Source: Romanomermis culicivorax (Eukaryota > Nematoda > Enoplea > Mermithida > Mermithidae). From it: a stretch of DNA of 64,000 nt. The stretch lies in NCBI GenBank assembly GCA_963922205.1, contig CAWUHX010000279.1, positions 248,001 to 312,000 of the forward strand, read 5' to 3'. This document shows, piece after piece, positions 30,250 to 41,526 of the stretch. The notes below the pieces were generated by a model, which saw nothing but the letters and a program-made list of their open reading frames with translations, searched no databases and was not told the origin of the DNA. Position 1 is the first letter of the stretch. Each line of letters starts with the position of its first letter. Both the position numbers and the translations under genes were made by a program.

Positions 30250-31764
30250 ATACTGTGCATTCTAGATCCAGAAATGTAAATTTTATCGGTGCTTCGGGTC
30301 GATAATGATTACAATCAAGCCCGTAACCAGGGGGGCATGGAGGAATTCCCCCTGAAATGAAATCAAACAAAAGTTTTTAGGCTGTCTGATAATGCAGCTT
30401 CAACAGAAAGGATAGATTTTGGCGAACTTTAGAAGGCCAAAATCTGAAAATTTTTCGGCGCTTGGCACCGGTCATGATTCAAAATAATAATTTTCTACCA
30501 GGCGCAGCCGTTAGCATATCTGCTTCCACTTACAAACTAACCTTCAACAGTTTCTCTCAATTGAATAACCTTATCTCTTTTCAATTCGTTGTCAGTATTT
30601 TGCTGAAAATTGAGCTTTAAGATCAATCCTCTCGCTGGCTAGTAACATTTCAAACGTTTTCAACGTGAACTTTTGCATTTATAAACGATGAAGATTGAAG
30701 GCATCATTCAACACTGTAAATTTAGGACTGTATATAATTTTTTCGCTTAAAAATAACACTATATTTTTTATGCATTTTTGAGCTTTTTAGAACATAATTC
30801 ATGCTTCTGCAGTCAGTAATTTACCAAAAATAACGAAAAATATCAAGTTTTGAGTCAGATTATGATAAGCAAAACGTAAATTGCATACTCGACTACTGAC
30901 ATATCTGTGCTTTCTCAAAATGGAGAATCTTCTTCCTTCGACGCGAAGCGTCGGAATAATTTTCGGATCCCAATACTTTAGAACGTTAGAGAATGAATCT
31001 TTCCAACACTTCTCATGATTTAAAATTTGATTTTTCCGGCTTGATGATGTTCAGGCTTGAATAATGTGGCTTTAAGTTAAAATCCGTACCGTAGACAAAA
31101 CTCGGCAAGTTTTCCGTACCAGCCCAAAAAAACCGTCTTGTAGTACGGAAAAAAATCCTGATCGGGAGCTAAAATGTTCCAAGTTCTGGCACATCTGTTT
31201 GAAAAATCGTTATACCTACAGTTTAATTTACATTTTTCAACAACAAAACTATTTTGTTTGAAAGCTCTAGTATTTGTAGAATGAGGATGCGTGAAAAAAT
31301 CACTACATGGTAAAGCTTGACTATTTGCAATTTTATACATTAAACATATCGATGTGTATTCTCCTTACTTCTAATAGTTCTAAATTAAGATGTTTTAACT
31401 AAGCGATCTTCATATGTTAAATCGAGATTCCAAAAAATTTGTTTATTAAAATGACGTTTAACTTTTTCAGGTTTATTAATATGGGCAATTTGATGAGCAT
31501 TCTAAACAGGAGAGCAATAGTCAAGGATAGCTCAAACACAATTTTTAAATGCTTCGACCAACAGGCAGGTATTTTTGGAGAAAAATGTTCTACGTAATAA
31601 GATCTACAATAAATATTCCTAATGTTCAATGTTCAATCTTCATCGTCTATGAATCGAAAATTTCACGTTGAAAACGCTTGAAAAATTCAAAGCCCCGAGA
31701 GAAAAAATTGAGAGGATTGATGAAAAATCTCAACTTTCGGCAAAATACTATAAACTTATTAACG
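30250..31764. other. Decayed repeat sequence with hairpin modules
   Basis: No coding frame. Contains hairpin modules near 30451-30468 and at 30939-30953 (CGACGCGAAGCGTCG) with the usual flanking phrases. Confidence 0.45.
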
Positions 31765-31772
31765 ATTACAAT

Positions 31773-32622
31773 CAGGGTTTTTTTTGCACAGGTCATGTTG
31801 AAATGTGCAACTTGGGGAAAAATTTTGGTTACACAAATAAATTTTTGGTTGCTCACTCTAAAATCGATAAATTTGCTTGAATTTTGCGGAAAAACCATTG
31901 AAAATTAGTTTTCTTGTATTTCGTTCGATCCGCGTCGGTTGTAGGTATTTAAAACCCAATTTTTTGAGTTTACAGAGAAAATGAAAAGATTAATATGAGT
32001 AGACTAGAGTAATGTGTTCGGCGCATAGCGCCGAAATTTTTTCCTGAATTATAATATTCTAGAACGCTTGAGAATGAATCTTCCTACCTTTTATTTCCCA
32101 GATAGAAGGTTTGAACTCTCAGTGAATTTAATGAATTTTCAGTCGGACAAACTAAAATTAAAAAACTAGGCAAGCGACCAAGAATTTGGATCTTTCAACC
32201 GGGAAGAATTTCTAGCGCTGCCTTACACTCAAAATGTTTTAATCATAGGAAACTCAGAATTTTTATGAAGATCGCAAAAACTTTTGGGAAAATGACCAAT
32301 AAAATGTTAGTTTTCATCAAATTCGTCAAAAAACAATAGAGGATCAAACATTTATCCACAATATATTGATAATTAGAACCTATAAGCACTAACTAGAATG
32401 ACATTTGCTAACCGCGCGCTAGAATAATATAAAAAATTATAAATGAATTAAAACCCGGCGCGAAGCGCCAGAAAATTCAGAACGCATAAAAATGCATCTC
32501 CGTACAGAAAAGCCTATAACCTAATCAAAGGGCAGCCAGGCCTCAAGTTTCACTGTGCAACTTGGTAGAAAAAAATTGGTTGCACAGCCCACAATTTGTT
32601 TGCTGTATGCAAAAAAAGCCTG
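31773..32622. mobile_element. Family N hAT-like element (N1, 850 bp)
   Basis: Starts CAGGGTTTTTTTTGCACAGG and ends GCATACA-type sequence before AAAAAAAGCCTG. Flanked by a perfect 8-bp duplication ATTACAAT (31765-31772 and 32623-32630). Hairpins are at 32019-32033 and 32455-32470. Repeated GGTTGCACA phrases lie near both ends. Confidence 0.8.
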
Positions 32623-32631
32623 ATTACAATA

Positions 32632-32839
32632 CATACCTGTAAGAGATCCAGTTGGGGGGAGGGTGGGGGGGGGGGGTAAATCCGAAATTTGGGGGGAGAG
32701 GGTCGAAAAAATTCGAAATTTTTCCCAAAAAACATACAATTTTTTGCAAATTTTTTCAATTTTTCCCAAACTGGGGGGCGGGTTGGGTATATGGTTGGCC
32801 AAGTTGGGGGGGGGGGGGGGTCCCCCAAGTACAGGTATG
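32632..32839. mobile_element. Family B MITE, copy 1
   Basis: 208 bp with ends CATACCTGTA and TACAGGTATG, flanked by a perfect 8-bp duplication TTACAATA (32624-32631 and 32840-32847). Its left target overlaps the right target duplication of N1. Long G runs are present on the plus strand. Confidence 0.85.
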
Positions 32840-32847
32840 TTACAATA

Positions 32848-33228
32848 TAAGACAACGTAGTAGGAGAAGTTGAAAATTTGGAATTTTTACGGATGGCGGT
32901 GGCCATCCCGAAATTTCTCTGACGCCGGTTTTTGGGGGTTTTCATGATGAAGGGAAGAGCATGGGAAAAGCGCCGAAATTTTTAAAGCCTCAACAGCGCT
33001 GCGCCCTTGGGGCGCAGCTGCTGTACCCTAAGCGTAAAGCCTAAGGAAAGTTTTAAAGGAAAAATAAACTCAAATTAGATTTCCAAATTCGTTGACTTTC
33101 GACAATAAAGCGCGTCCCTAATCAGTGTTTTTTTTGTGCCAAAACATGGTTTTTGGCACAAAAAAATTTGCAGCGGCCACTGCCATCTGTAATTTACCCG
33201 AAAATTTTTATCCATTTATCATTCCATT
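32848..33228. other. Repeat-derived stretch, no gene seen
   Basis: Contains a GC-rich inverted phrase (GCGCTGCGCCCTTGGGGCGC, about 32996) and the left end of an F-like element (CAGTGTTTTTTTTGTGCC, about 33124). No coding frame. Confidence 0.4.
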
Positions 33229-33385
33229 TCGGCAGTGGCTAGATGGACTCGAGTCCGTCTAGCCAAAACCCACAAAATGGCTAAATGGACTCGAGTTCAT
33301 CTAGCCAAAACCCACAGAATGGCTACGTGGACCCGAGTCCATCTAGTCAAAACCCACATAATGACTAGATGGACTCGAGTCCACC
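33229..33385. repeat. GACTCGAGTC palindrome array, copy 1
   Basis: Four units of about 43 bp, each holding the palindrome (T)GGACTCGAGTCCA (or a one-base variant) followed by TCTAGCCAAAACCCACA. Flanked on the left by GGCAGTGGCT. Confidence 0.7.
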
Positions 33386-33388
33386 AAT

Positions 33389-34190
33389 CAGTGTTTTTTT
33401 TTTGTGCCAAAACATGGTTTTTGGCACTAAAAAATTTGGAATGGCACAAAAAATTTTGAGCGTTTGTGCCAATTGACACCAATTTTTTGGCTGGTCAAAA
33501 ATTAAATTTCCTTTATTTTTAGACGTTTAGGGCTGAAAATGCAGAAATTTTTCGGCGCTTCGCGCCGAATCAATGAATATAATATTTTCTATTCGTATAT
33601 TTGACCCGAAAGCGAACGATTTCTCTTTGAACAGTGTATTAGTATAGTTGCAGCAAACTTTATAGGCTGTCAAGACTGATGAGTAAAAAGAAATTCTGAA
33701 TATTCCCTGTTCATTCAGTCAGATTCGGATTTTAAACCGAAATTCTTTCTTTTTGTGTTTGATTGATTCAAACAGAAAACTCGATATCGTTGATAATGGT
33801 ACAATGTTTGGATCGAAAATTTACACGATTCTCGACTTTATTTTTCCTAGTCTTTACATTGTTGTTAAATAACACAGATATTCGTAGTCGAGAATTGAAT
33901 CAATTTGAACTTCCTGAACAAAACCTATTTAAATTTTATCAGCATTATATTTCTTTTAGGATTTTCGTGAACTATTTTGTTGCACTGTTTTTTCTTATCT
34001 CACTGACATCATGGTGAGCTGAAAAATAGATTTGGGCACGATTTTTACAAAAAAATTAATGCGTTAAACGTTGAACGTTAAAGTTTTCAGTTATGTTTCT
34101 AATTTAAAAATTTTTTTGTGCCATTGGCACAAATTCTTTTCGCCTCTTGCGCCAATTGGCACAAATGTCCGTGCACAAAAAAAAACGCTG
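33389..34190. mobile_element. Family F hAT-like element (F1, 802 bp)
   Basis: Ends CAGTGTTTTTTTTTGTGCC and, inverted, CAGCGTTTTTTTTTGTGCA. The flanks CCACCAAT (33381-33388) and TCACCAAG (34191-34198) share 6 of 8. Subterminal palindromes GTGCCAATTGGCAC recur near both ends, and a hairpin is at 33553-33567. No transposase frame. Confidence 0.72.
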
Positions 34191-34414
34191 TCACCAAGTC
34201 AAAAACACGCAAAATGGCAAAATATGGACTCGAGTTTTCCCGTAGTACAGTAAATGTCTGAATATTGGAAGGTGTGAGCCAAATTTCCAAACGTGCAGAA
34301 CTGGGGGTTCAAGTTACAAATAAATATACGAACCGAACATGTGAGTAAATTTTCATAACGTTCGCGAGTGTCTACACAATGATGCACGCGTTGCATGTAA
34401 GTTGTTCATTAATT

Positions 34415-35145
34415 GAAAATAATTTTTGAATTTAAAATTGGAAAATTTCGAAACTGAAAATCAAAAAAATTTAAAAATTTACAACTGAAAGTTTTCAAAA
34501 TTTAGAATGAACAAATTTAAAAAATTTTACACTTAAAATTTATAATCAACAAATTTTACAATAATTGAAAAATCTTAAAATTTAAAATTTTCAAAATTTA
34601 AAATGAATCAATTTGAAACTTAAAATGAGCAAATTTTAAAAATTTTGAAAATTCAAAAACTTTGAAATTGAAAAAATTCAAAATCATAAAATTTAAACTT
34701 GAAAAATTTTAAAATTGAAAAAATTTAAGAGTTTAAAAATTTAAATTTTAAAAAAATTTAGACTTGAAAAAAAACTCAAAATTTAAAATTTATTCGAAAA
34801 ATTTAAAATTTAAATTAATGAGTTAAAAATTGTAAAACTTATAATTGGAAAAATTAAAATTTAAAATAAGAAAAGTTTTAAATTTTAAATTGGAAAATTT
34901 TCAAATTAAAAAATTCAAAATTTAAAAGTTAAAAAAATTGTGAAAAATTTGAGATAAAAAAATTTAAAATGAAAGAATTTAGGAATAAAAAATTTAATCT
35001 TGGAAAATTTTAAAATTTAAAATTACAAAATTTTAAAATATATAATTATAACATTTTAAGATTTCAAATAAACAAAAGTCAAAAAAATTGAAATTTTAAA
35101 TTAGAAAATTTTAAAATTTAAAATAAAAAAATTAAGGGGAACTTA
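34415..35145. repeat. AT-rich AAAATTTAAAATT low-complexity tract
   Basis: About 730 bp of irregular AAAATTTAAAATTTTGAAAATT-like words with few G or C. No fixed period. It probably grew from short slippage units. Confidence 0.6.
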
Positions 35146-35548
35146 AAATATGACAAATAAACAAAAACGATAACAAAATGATGTAAACACATGTACGTAA
35201 ACATGTGCAATTTAAGCGCAAACATAAAAATAATCAATATAGTGTACAAGATCAATAAAATGTATAAAATCTACTGTCTGGTTGTCTTTCTATATACAAC
35301 TTACTCATCTCAATATCTAATCTTACTGTAAAATATTTGTAATGTAATCTTCCCAATCCTTGAATTTAGGGATATGGTCTTTTCCTTTCCTGACCCTTAT
35401 TGAGTCAGGAACTGATGATTAAGGATCAGGATTACTGATTACTAAACATCGCCCTTAACATTGTTGTAGTACAATGATATTTATAACATTATCTCTACAG
35501 GCCCTCACATTAGTGCAAATCTCAGCAGTGTAAACCCTCCCTGTATAT
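35146..35548. other. Unassigned AT-rich sequence
   Basis: No gene or repeat recognised. Confidence 0.3.
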
Positions 35549-36002
35549 CATACATGTAATTGGGGGGGGGGGGGGAAGTGCTATGGGAACCCCCCCCCCA
35601 GAAATCGTCGACCATATGGCTAAATTGGGCGACCCCCCCCAGGATTTTCCAATCCTATGGCTAGCCATATGGTAGCCCTAGGGACCCCCATAGTTTTAGT
35701 CGGGAAAATACTGAAAAATGTCATTTTTTCCATGAAAAATGTCAATTTTTGAACAAAAAAATGGTCAAAAACATCAATTTTCTCGGCGCTTCGCGCCATA
35801 AATACATATTTTATCATTTTTCAGACAAAAATTACTACTTTTTAAACCGTTTTTCGGACATTTTTCATGGAAAAAATCGAATTTTTTTTCCTTCAGGGAC
35901 CCCTCCCCCCCAAAATTTTGGGAATTACTGACCCCCCGGCCCCAAAAAAGTGCTCCAACCCCCCCCCCCCCCCCCAGACCTCGGAGCTCCGTTACATGTA
36001 TG
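35549..36002. mobile_element. Family A MITE, copy 5
   Basis: 454 bp with ends CATACATGTAATTGGGG and CTCCGTTACATGTATG, flanked by a perfect 8-bp duplication CTGTATAT (35541-35548 and 36003-36010). The most complete family A copy. It includes an internal CGGCGCTTCGCGCC hairpin near 35785 and two long G/C runs. Confidence 0.85.
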
Positions 36003-36357
36003 CTGTATATTACATATTAATATATCATTTTATTGTTTTTATCGTATTGATTAATGCATACCTTTTGTAATGCTGTCGATATGTATCACAGAAATAATAT
36101 CACATAAATATCATCATTTTCTTCCAATCAAGATTGATTGATCCACTATAGTCATGAACGTCCCACTGTAAATGAGTATAAGTGGTGCTGAAAAAATATA
36201 ATATAATATATTGCAAACGTATCAGAAATACCTCAAACCGCATAGTCTGACTGGAGTCCCATTCAATTCGTAGTTTATCGTTAACTTATCTGTTCATCGT
36301 CAGGTTTATCATTTTACCTCAAAACTACAGTCGATTGATCTGATTACTGTATTTCCA

Positions 36358-36522
36358 TAACTCGAGTCTTTTCAGCCATTTTCTATGTTTTTGACTTGAT
36401 GGACTCGAGTCCATCTATGCGTTGTGTGAGTTTTGACTAGATGGACTCGAGTCCATTTAACCAATTGTGGGTTTTGGCTAGATGGACTCGAGTCTATTTT
36501 GCCACTGCCTTCTATTTCCTTT
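36358..36522. repeat. GACTCGAGTC palindrome array, copy 2
   Basis: Same units as 33229-33385 but in the opposite order: GATGGACTCGAGTCCAT spaced by about 50 bp with GTTTTGGCTAGAT linkers. It ends at TGCCACTGCC, the complement of the first array's left flank. Confidence 0.65.
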
Positions 36523-37439
36523 CCAACCTATAATTTGGCTGGGCAGGGCTATGCAGCGCCCGGCGCTCTATAACAGTATTTCATTATTTTTCTATTCAGC
36601 GCTTGGCGCTGCATAACCAAGCGTTATTATTTTTTTTATTCAGCGCCGGGAGCTGAATAACCAGTGGCATGCACCGTTTTTTTTTCCTCGAAGATTTTTT
36701 CCACATGAGAACCGGATCCAATATTTTTTTCCTCATTTTGCAAAAATTTTCCACATTTTTAAAAACGCTTATAATGTGGCTACGGATGCTTTTTTATGCA
36801 TTTTAGGAGCATACCCATGCATTTTGTTGTATTTGGTGTCAGAAACCTGCAAAAATGAGAAAAAAATTGAGAAAATTCTAGTTATATATTAGCAAAAATG
36901 AGCTAATGAAGAATATATTGGTGTTTTACAGGAGCGGGTGAGCATGTTAACGAATAACGATAGAGTTCTCAGGAATTTATCCGCTTTTATCATTTCTATG
37001 GCTCTCTTTAGAATCATCTAATTTTATTTAGTTCTTGGTCCGGCGCGCAGCGCCGGAAAAATTTTTGGATTTTCCCTTTCTACAACGCTGGAAATTGAAC
37101 CTTCACACACGTTGGGAAATAAATTAAAATCCGACTGATGAAGTATAATTTGTTTCCCATTCCGGCGCCAAGCGCCGGGAAAATTTTTCAGTTTTTATAT
37201 TCTAAAACGCTGAAAAATGAACCTCTCTCCAACAGATATTCATAAACAGAAGTTCTAAAATCGTAGTCTAGAATGATGTCTTCAATTTCTATCTTCAGTA
37301 AACGCAAAAGTTCAGGTTGCAGACGTTGAAAAAATTTCAAACATCGAGAGAAAAAATTGAGAAAATTGATGAAAAATCTCAATATTGGGCGACATAATTG
37401 ACTGTTAACGATTAGAAAATGAAACCAGCTAACTTGATT
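36523..37439. other. Hairpin-rich decayed repeats
   Basis: Contains three AGCGC(T/C)...GCGCT-type hairpins at about 36556-36655, and two full hairpin modules at 37040-37056 and 37162-37178, each followed by AAAATTTTT and a degenerate TCTA(A/C)AACGCTGAAAA phrase. No gene. Confidence 0.5.
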
Positions 37440-37447
37440 GATAGAAA

Positions 37448-37695
37448 CATACCTGTACTTGGGGGGGGGGGGGTTGGGGGAGGGGACCCCCCCCCAACTC
37501 GGCCAACCCTATACCCCAAAATCATTTCCCCCCCCCAACCCCCCCCCCCAGTTTGGAAAAAAAAAAAAATTTTTCAAAAAAGTGTATGTTTTTTGGCCTT
37601 TTTTGGGAAAAATTTCGACTTTTTCCTACCCCCCCCCCCCCCAAAATTTCGGATTTACCCCCCCCCCCCAACTGGTCGGAGGTCTTACAGGTATG
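37448..37695. mobile_element. Family B MITE, copy 2
   Basis: 248 bp with ends CATACCTGTA and TACAGGTATG, flanked by a perfect 8-bp duplication GATAGAAA (37440-37447 and 37696-37703). Very long G and C runs. Confidence 0.86.
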
Positions 37696-37784
37696 GATAG
37701 AAACTGTTGAGCATTAATTAGTAAGTCGAAGTAGATATGCTAATAGCCGCGCCTGATAGAAAATAGTCAAGATTGTACCTGTGA

Positions 37785-37801
37785 CCGGCGCGAAGCGCCG
37801 G
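37785..37801. repeat. GC hairpin module (example)
   Basis: CCGGCGCGAAGCGCCGG followed by AAAATTTTGAG. Similar hairpins occur at 26252-26268, 26944-26962, 28770-28786, 29278-29294, 30939-30953, 32019-32033, 32455-32470, 33553-33567, 37040-37056, 37162-37178, 38864-38878 and 44306-44320. In most of the copies the AT-rich side reads AAA(A)TTTT next to one arm of the hairpin. Confidence 0.8.
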
Positions 37802-38100
37802 AAAATTTTGAGATTTTGACCCTTTCAAGTCCACCAAAATGCATTTTTTCGGTTTGGAATTCCCCAAAATTTTTTTCCTCATTTCGAAATTTTTTTCCTC
37901 AAAAGACCACATTTGAGGAAAAAAAACGGTGGTGGCATGACACCAGCGTTTTTTTTTGTGCACGGACATTTGTGCCAATTGGCACAAGAGGCCAAAAAAA
38001 ATTTGTGCCAATGGCACAAAAAAATTTTTTTTACTAGAGACGTACTGAAAACTGCGGAAAAATTTTAGGCCAAAAGTTTGATAAAAAGTTATTGTTTAAC

Positions 38101-38367
38101 CATACCTGCAAGACCCATACCTGTGAGACCTCCGACCAGTTGGGGGGGGGGGGGGGGGGGTAAATCCGAAATTTTAGGGAGGGTGGGCAGGAAAAAGTCG
38201 ACATTTTTCCCAAAAAAGGCCAAAAAACATACACTTTTTTGAAAATTTTTTTAATTTTTTCCAAACTGGGGGGTGGTTGGGGAGGGAAATGATTTTGGGT
38301 ACAGGGTTGGCCAAGTTGGGAGGGGGGGGGTCCCCTCCAACCCCCCCCCCCCCCAAGTACAGGTATA
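38101..38367. mobile_element. Family B MITE, copy 3 (inside F2)
   Basis: 267 bp with a perfect 8-bp duplication TGTTTAAC (38093-38100 and 38368-38375). The left end is locally duplicated: CATACCTGCAAGAC is followed by another CATACCTG. Confidence 0.83.
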
Positions 38368-39025
38368 TGTTTAACGCATTAATTTTTTGTAAAAATCGTG
38401 CCCAACCTATTTTTCAGCTAACCATGTCAGGGAGAAGAGAAACAACTGTGCAACAAAATATTTCAAGAAATTCCAAAAAGAAATGGAGTGCTGAGATAAT
38501 TTAAATAGCTCTAGAATTGTTCAGGAAGTTCAAATTGATTCGAATATCTATGTTATGTATATTTAACAACCATGTAAAGACTAGCGAAAATAAAGTCGAA
38601 AATCGCGTTAATTTTCGATCGAAACATTGTGCCATTATCAACGATACCGATTTTTCTGTTCGAATCAATGAAACACAAAAAGTAACAATTTCAGTTTTAA
38701 ATCCGAATCTGACTGAATGAAGAGAGAATATTCAGAATTTCTTTTCACTCATCAGTCTTGACAGCCTATAAAGTTTGCTGCAACGATACTAATACACTGT
38801 TCAAAGAGAAATCGTTCGCGTTCGGGTCAAATATACGAATAGAAAATATTATATTCATTGATTCGGCGCGAAGCGCCGAAAAATTTCTGCATTTTCAGCC
38901 CTAAACGTCTAAAAATAAAGGAAATTTAATTTTTGACCAGCCAAAAAATTTGTGCCAATTGGCACAAACGCTCAAAATTTTTTGTGCCATTCCAAATTTT
39001 TTAGTGCAAAAAACCATGTTTTGGC

Positions 39026-40312
39026 CAGGGTTGGCAAGACCTGGGTTTTTGGGTTTTTGGGTTTTTCTGGGTGCATTTTCTTGACAAAATTTGGGTTTTT
39101 GGGTTTTTCTTAATTCTTTCAAATTTTCAGATAGTATTGTTTTCAGAAAAAGAATTTAGTTTTTAGTTTTTTTTAAATTTTAAACTTTTTTTATATTTAA
39201 AATTTTTTTATGTTTCCTAAAATTTTTTGTTTTCGTTTTATTTTTTTCATTAAAAAAATTTTTTTTTTAATTTTTTTTTATTTTTTCAAAATTAAAAAAA
39301 AATTTTCATAGGAAACACGAATGGGAAAAACACGGTTCCTGCGCTACGGAAGTCAAATCTTTGCCCGATGAATCGGCCTATTTTAATCGTGGATTGAAAA
39401 TACACGATTCCTATAATTTGATAAGGTAAAAAATGACGTCATCAATTTTTTTGATAAGAAAATTTGTTTATTCTTCAAAGTTTCAAAGTTAATTTTAAAA
39501 AATCAATATTCTGCATTATTTTCGGTATTTATCACTTAAATTTTAAATTTTTAAATGTTTTCAAAAATTTTAAATTTTTTTTCTTTTTTTGTTTCATTTT
39601 TTCGTTTTTTCCTGTTTGTTTTTTGTTTATCTTTTTTTGTTTTTTGTTGTTTTCTGTATTGTATTTTTTTATGTTTTCATTTTTTTCTTTCTTTTTTTGT
39701 TTCTGGTTCGTTGTTTTTTGTTTTTTTTTAAATTTTTTTCTGTTTATTTTTTGTTTGTGGTTCGTTAGTTTTTCTTTTTTTTGTTTTTTCCTGTTTGTTT
39801 TTCGTTTTTTCCCTTTGGTTTTTTTTGTTTTCTGTATGGTATTGATTTTTATGTTTTTTTTTCTTTCTTTTTTTTTTGTTTCTGGTTCGTTGTTTTTTCT
39901 TTTTTTTTGATTTTTTTCTGTTTGTTTTTTGTTTTTCTTTTCTTTCTTTGTTTTTTGTTGTTTTCTGTATTGAATTTTTTTATGTTTTCATTTTTTTCTT
40001 TCTTTTTTTGTTTCTGGTTCGCTGTTTTAATGAGCCAATTCGATAAAATCGTTGTGCAATGTGCAGTCGTGACTCGTGTAAATATGTTACAACCAAATGT
40101 ATAGTCAGTCTTGAACACTGTTCAGCAATTTAATACACTTTATACATTAAAAATAACATTCTCATATATATTTTAAGTAAAATGATCATTCATTAGTACA
40201 AAACTGGAACAAAAACCCACCGAAAACCCAGAAAAACCCACCAAAAACCCAGAAAAACCCACCAAAAAACCCAAAAATGAAGATTTCAAAAACTGGGTTT
40301 TTGCCAACCCTG
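39026..40312. mobile_element. Family H hAT-like element (H1, 1287 bp, inside F2)
   Basis: Ends CAGGGTTGGCAA and TTGCCAACCCTG are perfect 12-bp inverted repeats of a known hAT type. A perfect 8-bp duplication GTTTTGGC flanks it (39018-39025 and 40313-40320). Next to both ends are GGGTTTTT/AAAAACCC arrays. The core (about 39540-40020) is a T-rich TTTTTTGTTTTCTGT low-complexity tract that gives long Phe-rich frames of no likely coding value. Confidence 0.85.
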
Positions 40313-40476
40313 GTTTTGGCACAAAAAAAACACTGCATGACACACGGTTATTCAGCGCCCGGCGACGATAACTACAGTAATCGAGACTTCAATCATTATA
40401 TGCTGAAAATACTAACCTAATCGGCGATATTAGTGAACGGAAGTCAAAAGTAATAGGGACTGCTTGCACCAGTGAT

Positions 40477-40678
40477 CATACCTGTAAGAGGTTCGACCCG
40501 TTGGGGGGATCCCAAAATTTGGGTGTGGGGGTCGAAAAAATGCAAAAAATTTCGAAAATTTTCCCAAAAAGCCACTTTTTTTCCCAATTTTTTCCAAGTG
40601 TGCGGGGGGAGTTGGGTATAGGGTTCGACCAAGTTGAGGGTGGATGTACCCCCCAGCCCTCCCACAAGCACTGGTATG
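40477..40678. mobile_element. Family B MITE, copy 4
   Basis: 202 bp, ends CATACCTGTA and CACTGGTATG, flanked by a perfect 8-bp duplication CCAGTGAT (40469-40476 and 40679-40686). Confidence 0.84.
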
Positions 40679-40686
40679 CCAGTGAT

Positions 40687-41345
40687 TCCTGAACTATTCT
40701 AGGAGTTGCCTATGGATTTCCGTATTCATGAAACTTTGACATGAGTGATTATAAGACGTAACAACATAATTCTCAAGGCTGAAGTTCAAGGAAGAGGCTT
40801 AATTCGATAATTTAATTTTGTGGATTTTCATGTGTGAGCTTTGAATATTGTATGTCATAATGAACTGAGATGACCATGTAGCAAATGACTAGGCATGGGC
40901 GATGTACTGATGTTTTCAATCAGCCAGACACTGCAGACAACCAATTGGATAACAAAAAAATGAGCTAGAAATGGGCAAAACGGTAGAAATCACATTTATT
41001 TTGAATTGATGACAGACAACCGAAGATTAGAGATCTAGCACCCAACCAAAAATCTGTATTCTTCAACCAGCATGAATTTCTCACATTGTCTAACACTGCG
41101 CATGACTCTAACATGAAAGAGCATGCTACCATAACAATCGCATATACTTGCAAAAACAATATGGGTTTATCTGTAGTCAGTCCATACAGAAATTCGGTTG
41201 GTTCTCAAATCCTCTCCGTCTTTGCCAAGCCAAATCAGGTTAGAAAACCGGCTGTAGTACCTAGTAGCACCCAACCGGCTGTACTACCTTAGAAAATAGA
41301 AAAAATACAATCAAAGTTGATTGTCGGGCTTATTTCAGAGTCTAT
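40687..41345. other. Unassigned sequence, no gene seen
   Basis: No recognisable gene or repeat apart from short duplicated words (GGCTGTA(G/C)TACCT near 41250-41290). Confidence 0.3.
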
Positions 41346-41526
41346 CAAGAGCTCCCAAGGTCAGATTTTCAAATAGTAGTAAATTTAATAATTTGCCGCG
41401 GCAATGTATAGCTAAATGTCCAATATAAATGCACCAGTTTTGACAAAACTAGCAACCCAGTGATTAATTCTTAGGACTTCGGGTAGGGGTAATACCCCCT
41501 CGTACCCCTCCCTATGGGACAGTCTG
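41346..41526. mobile_element. Family G MITE, decayed copy
   Basis: Matches G elements over AGCTCCCAAGGTCAGATTTTC, GTGATTAATTCTTAGGACTT and TACCCCTCCCTATGGGACAG. The ends are roughly CAAGAGCTCCC and GGGACAGTCTG. No clear target duplication. Confidence 0.55.

Larger units (their letters stand above)
37944..40335. mobile_element. Family F hAT-like element (F2) with two nested insertions
   Basis: Inverted relative to F1. Ends CAGCGTTTTTTTTTGTGCA and (inverted) CAGTGTTTTTTTTGTGCC. A perfect 8-bp duplication CATGACAC flanks it (37936-37943 and 40336-40343). B3 (38101-38367) and H1 (39026-40312) are inserted within it. Removing both and their duplications leaves about 820 bp, close to F1 at 802 bp. 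Confidence 0.85.

Noticed and set aside
39464-39910. Long Phe-rich open frame
   Set aside because: It is the translation of a T-rich low-complexity tract inside H1. Length comes from lack of stops in TTT/TTC-rich DNA, not coding.
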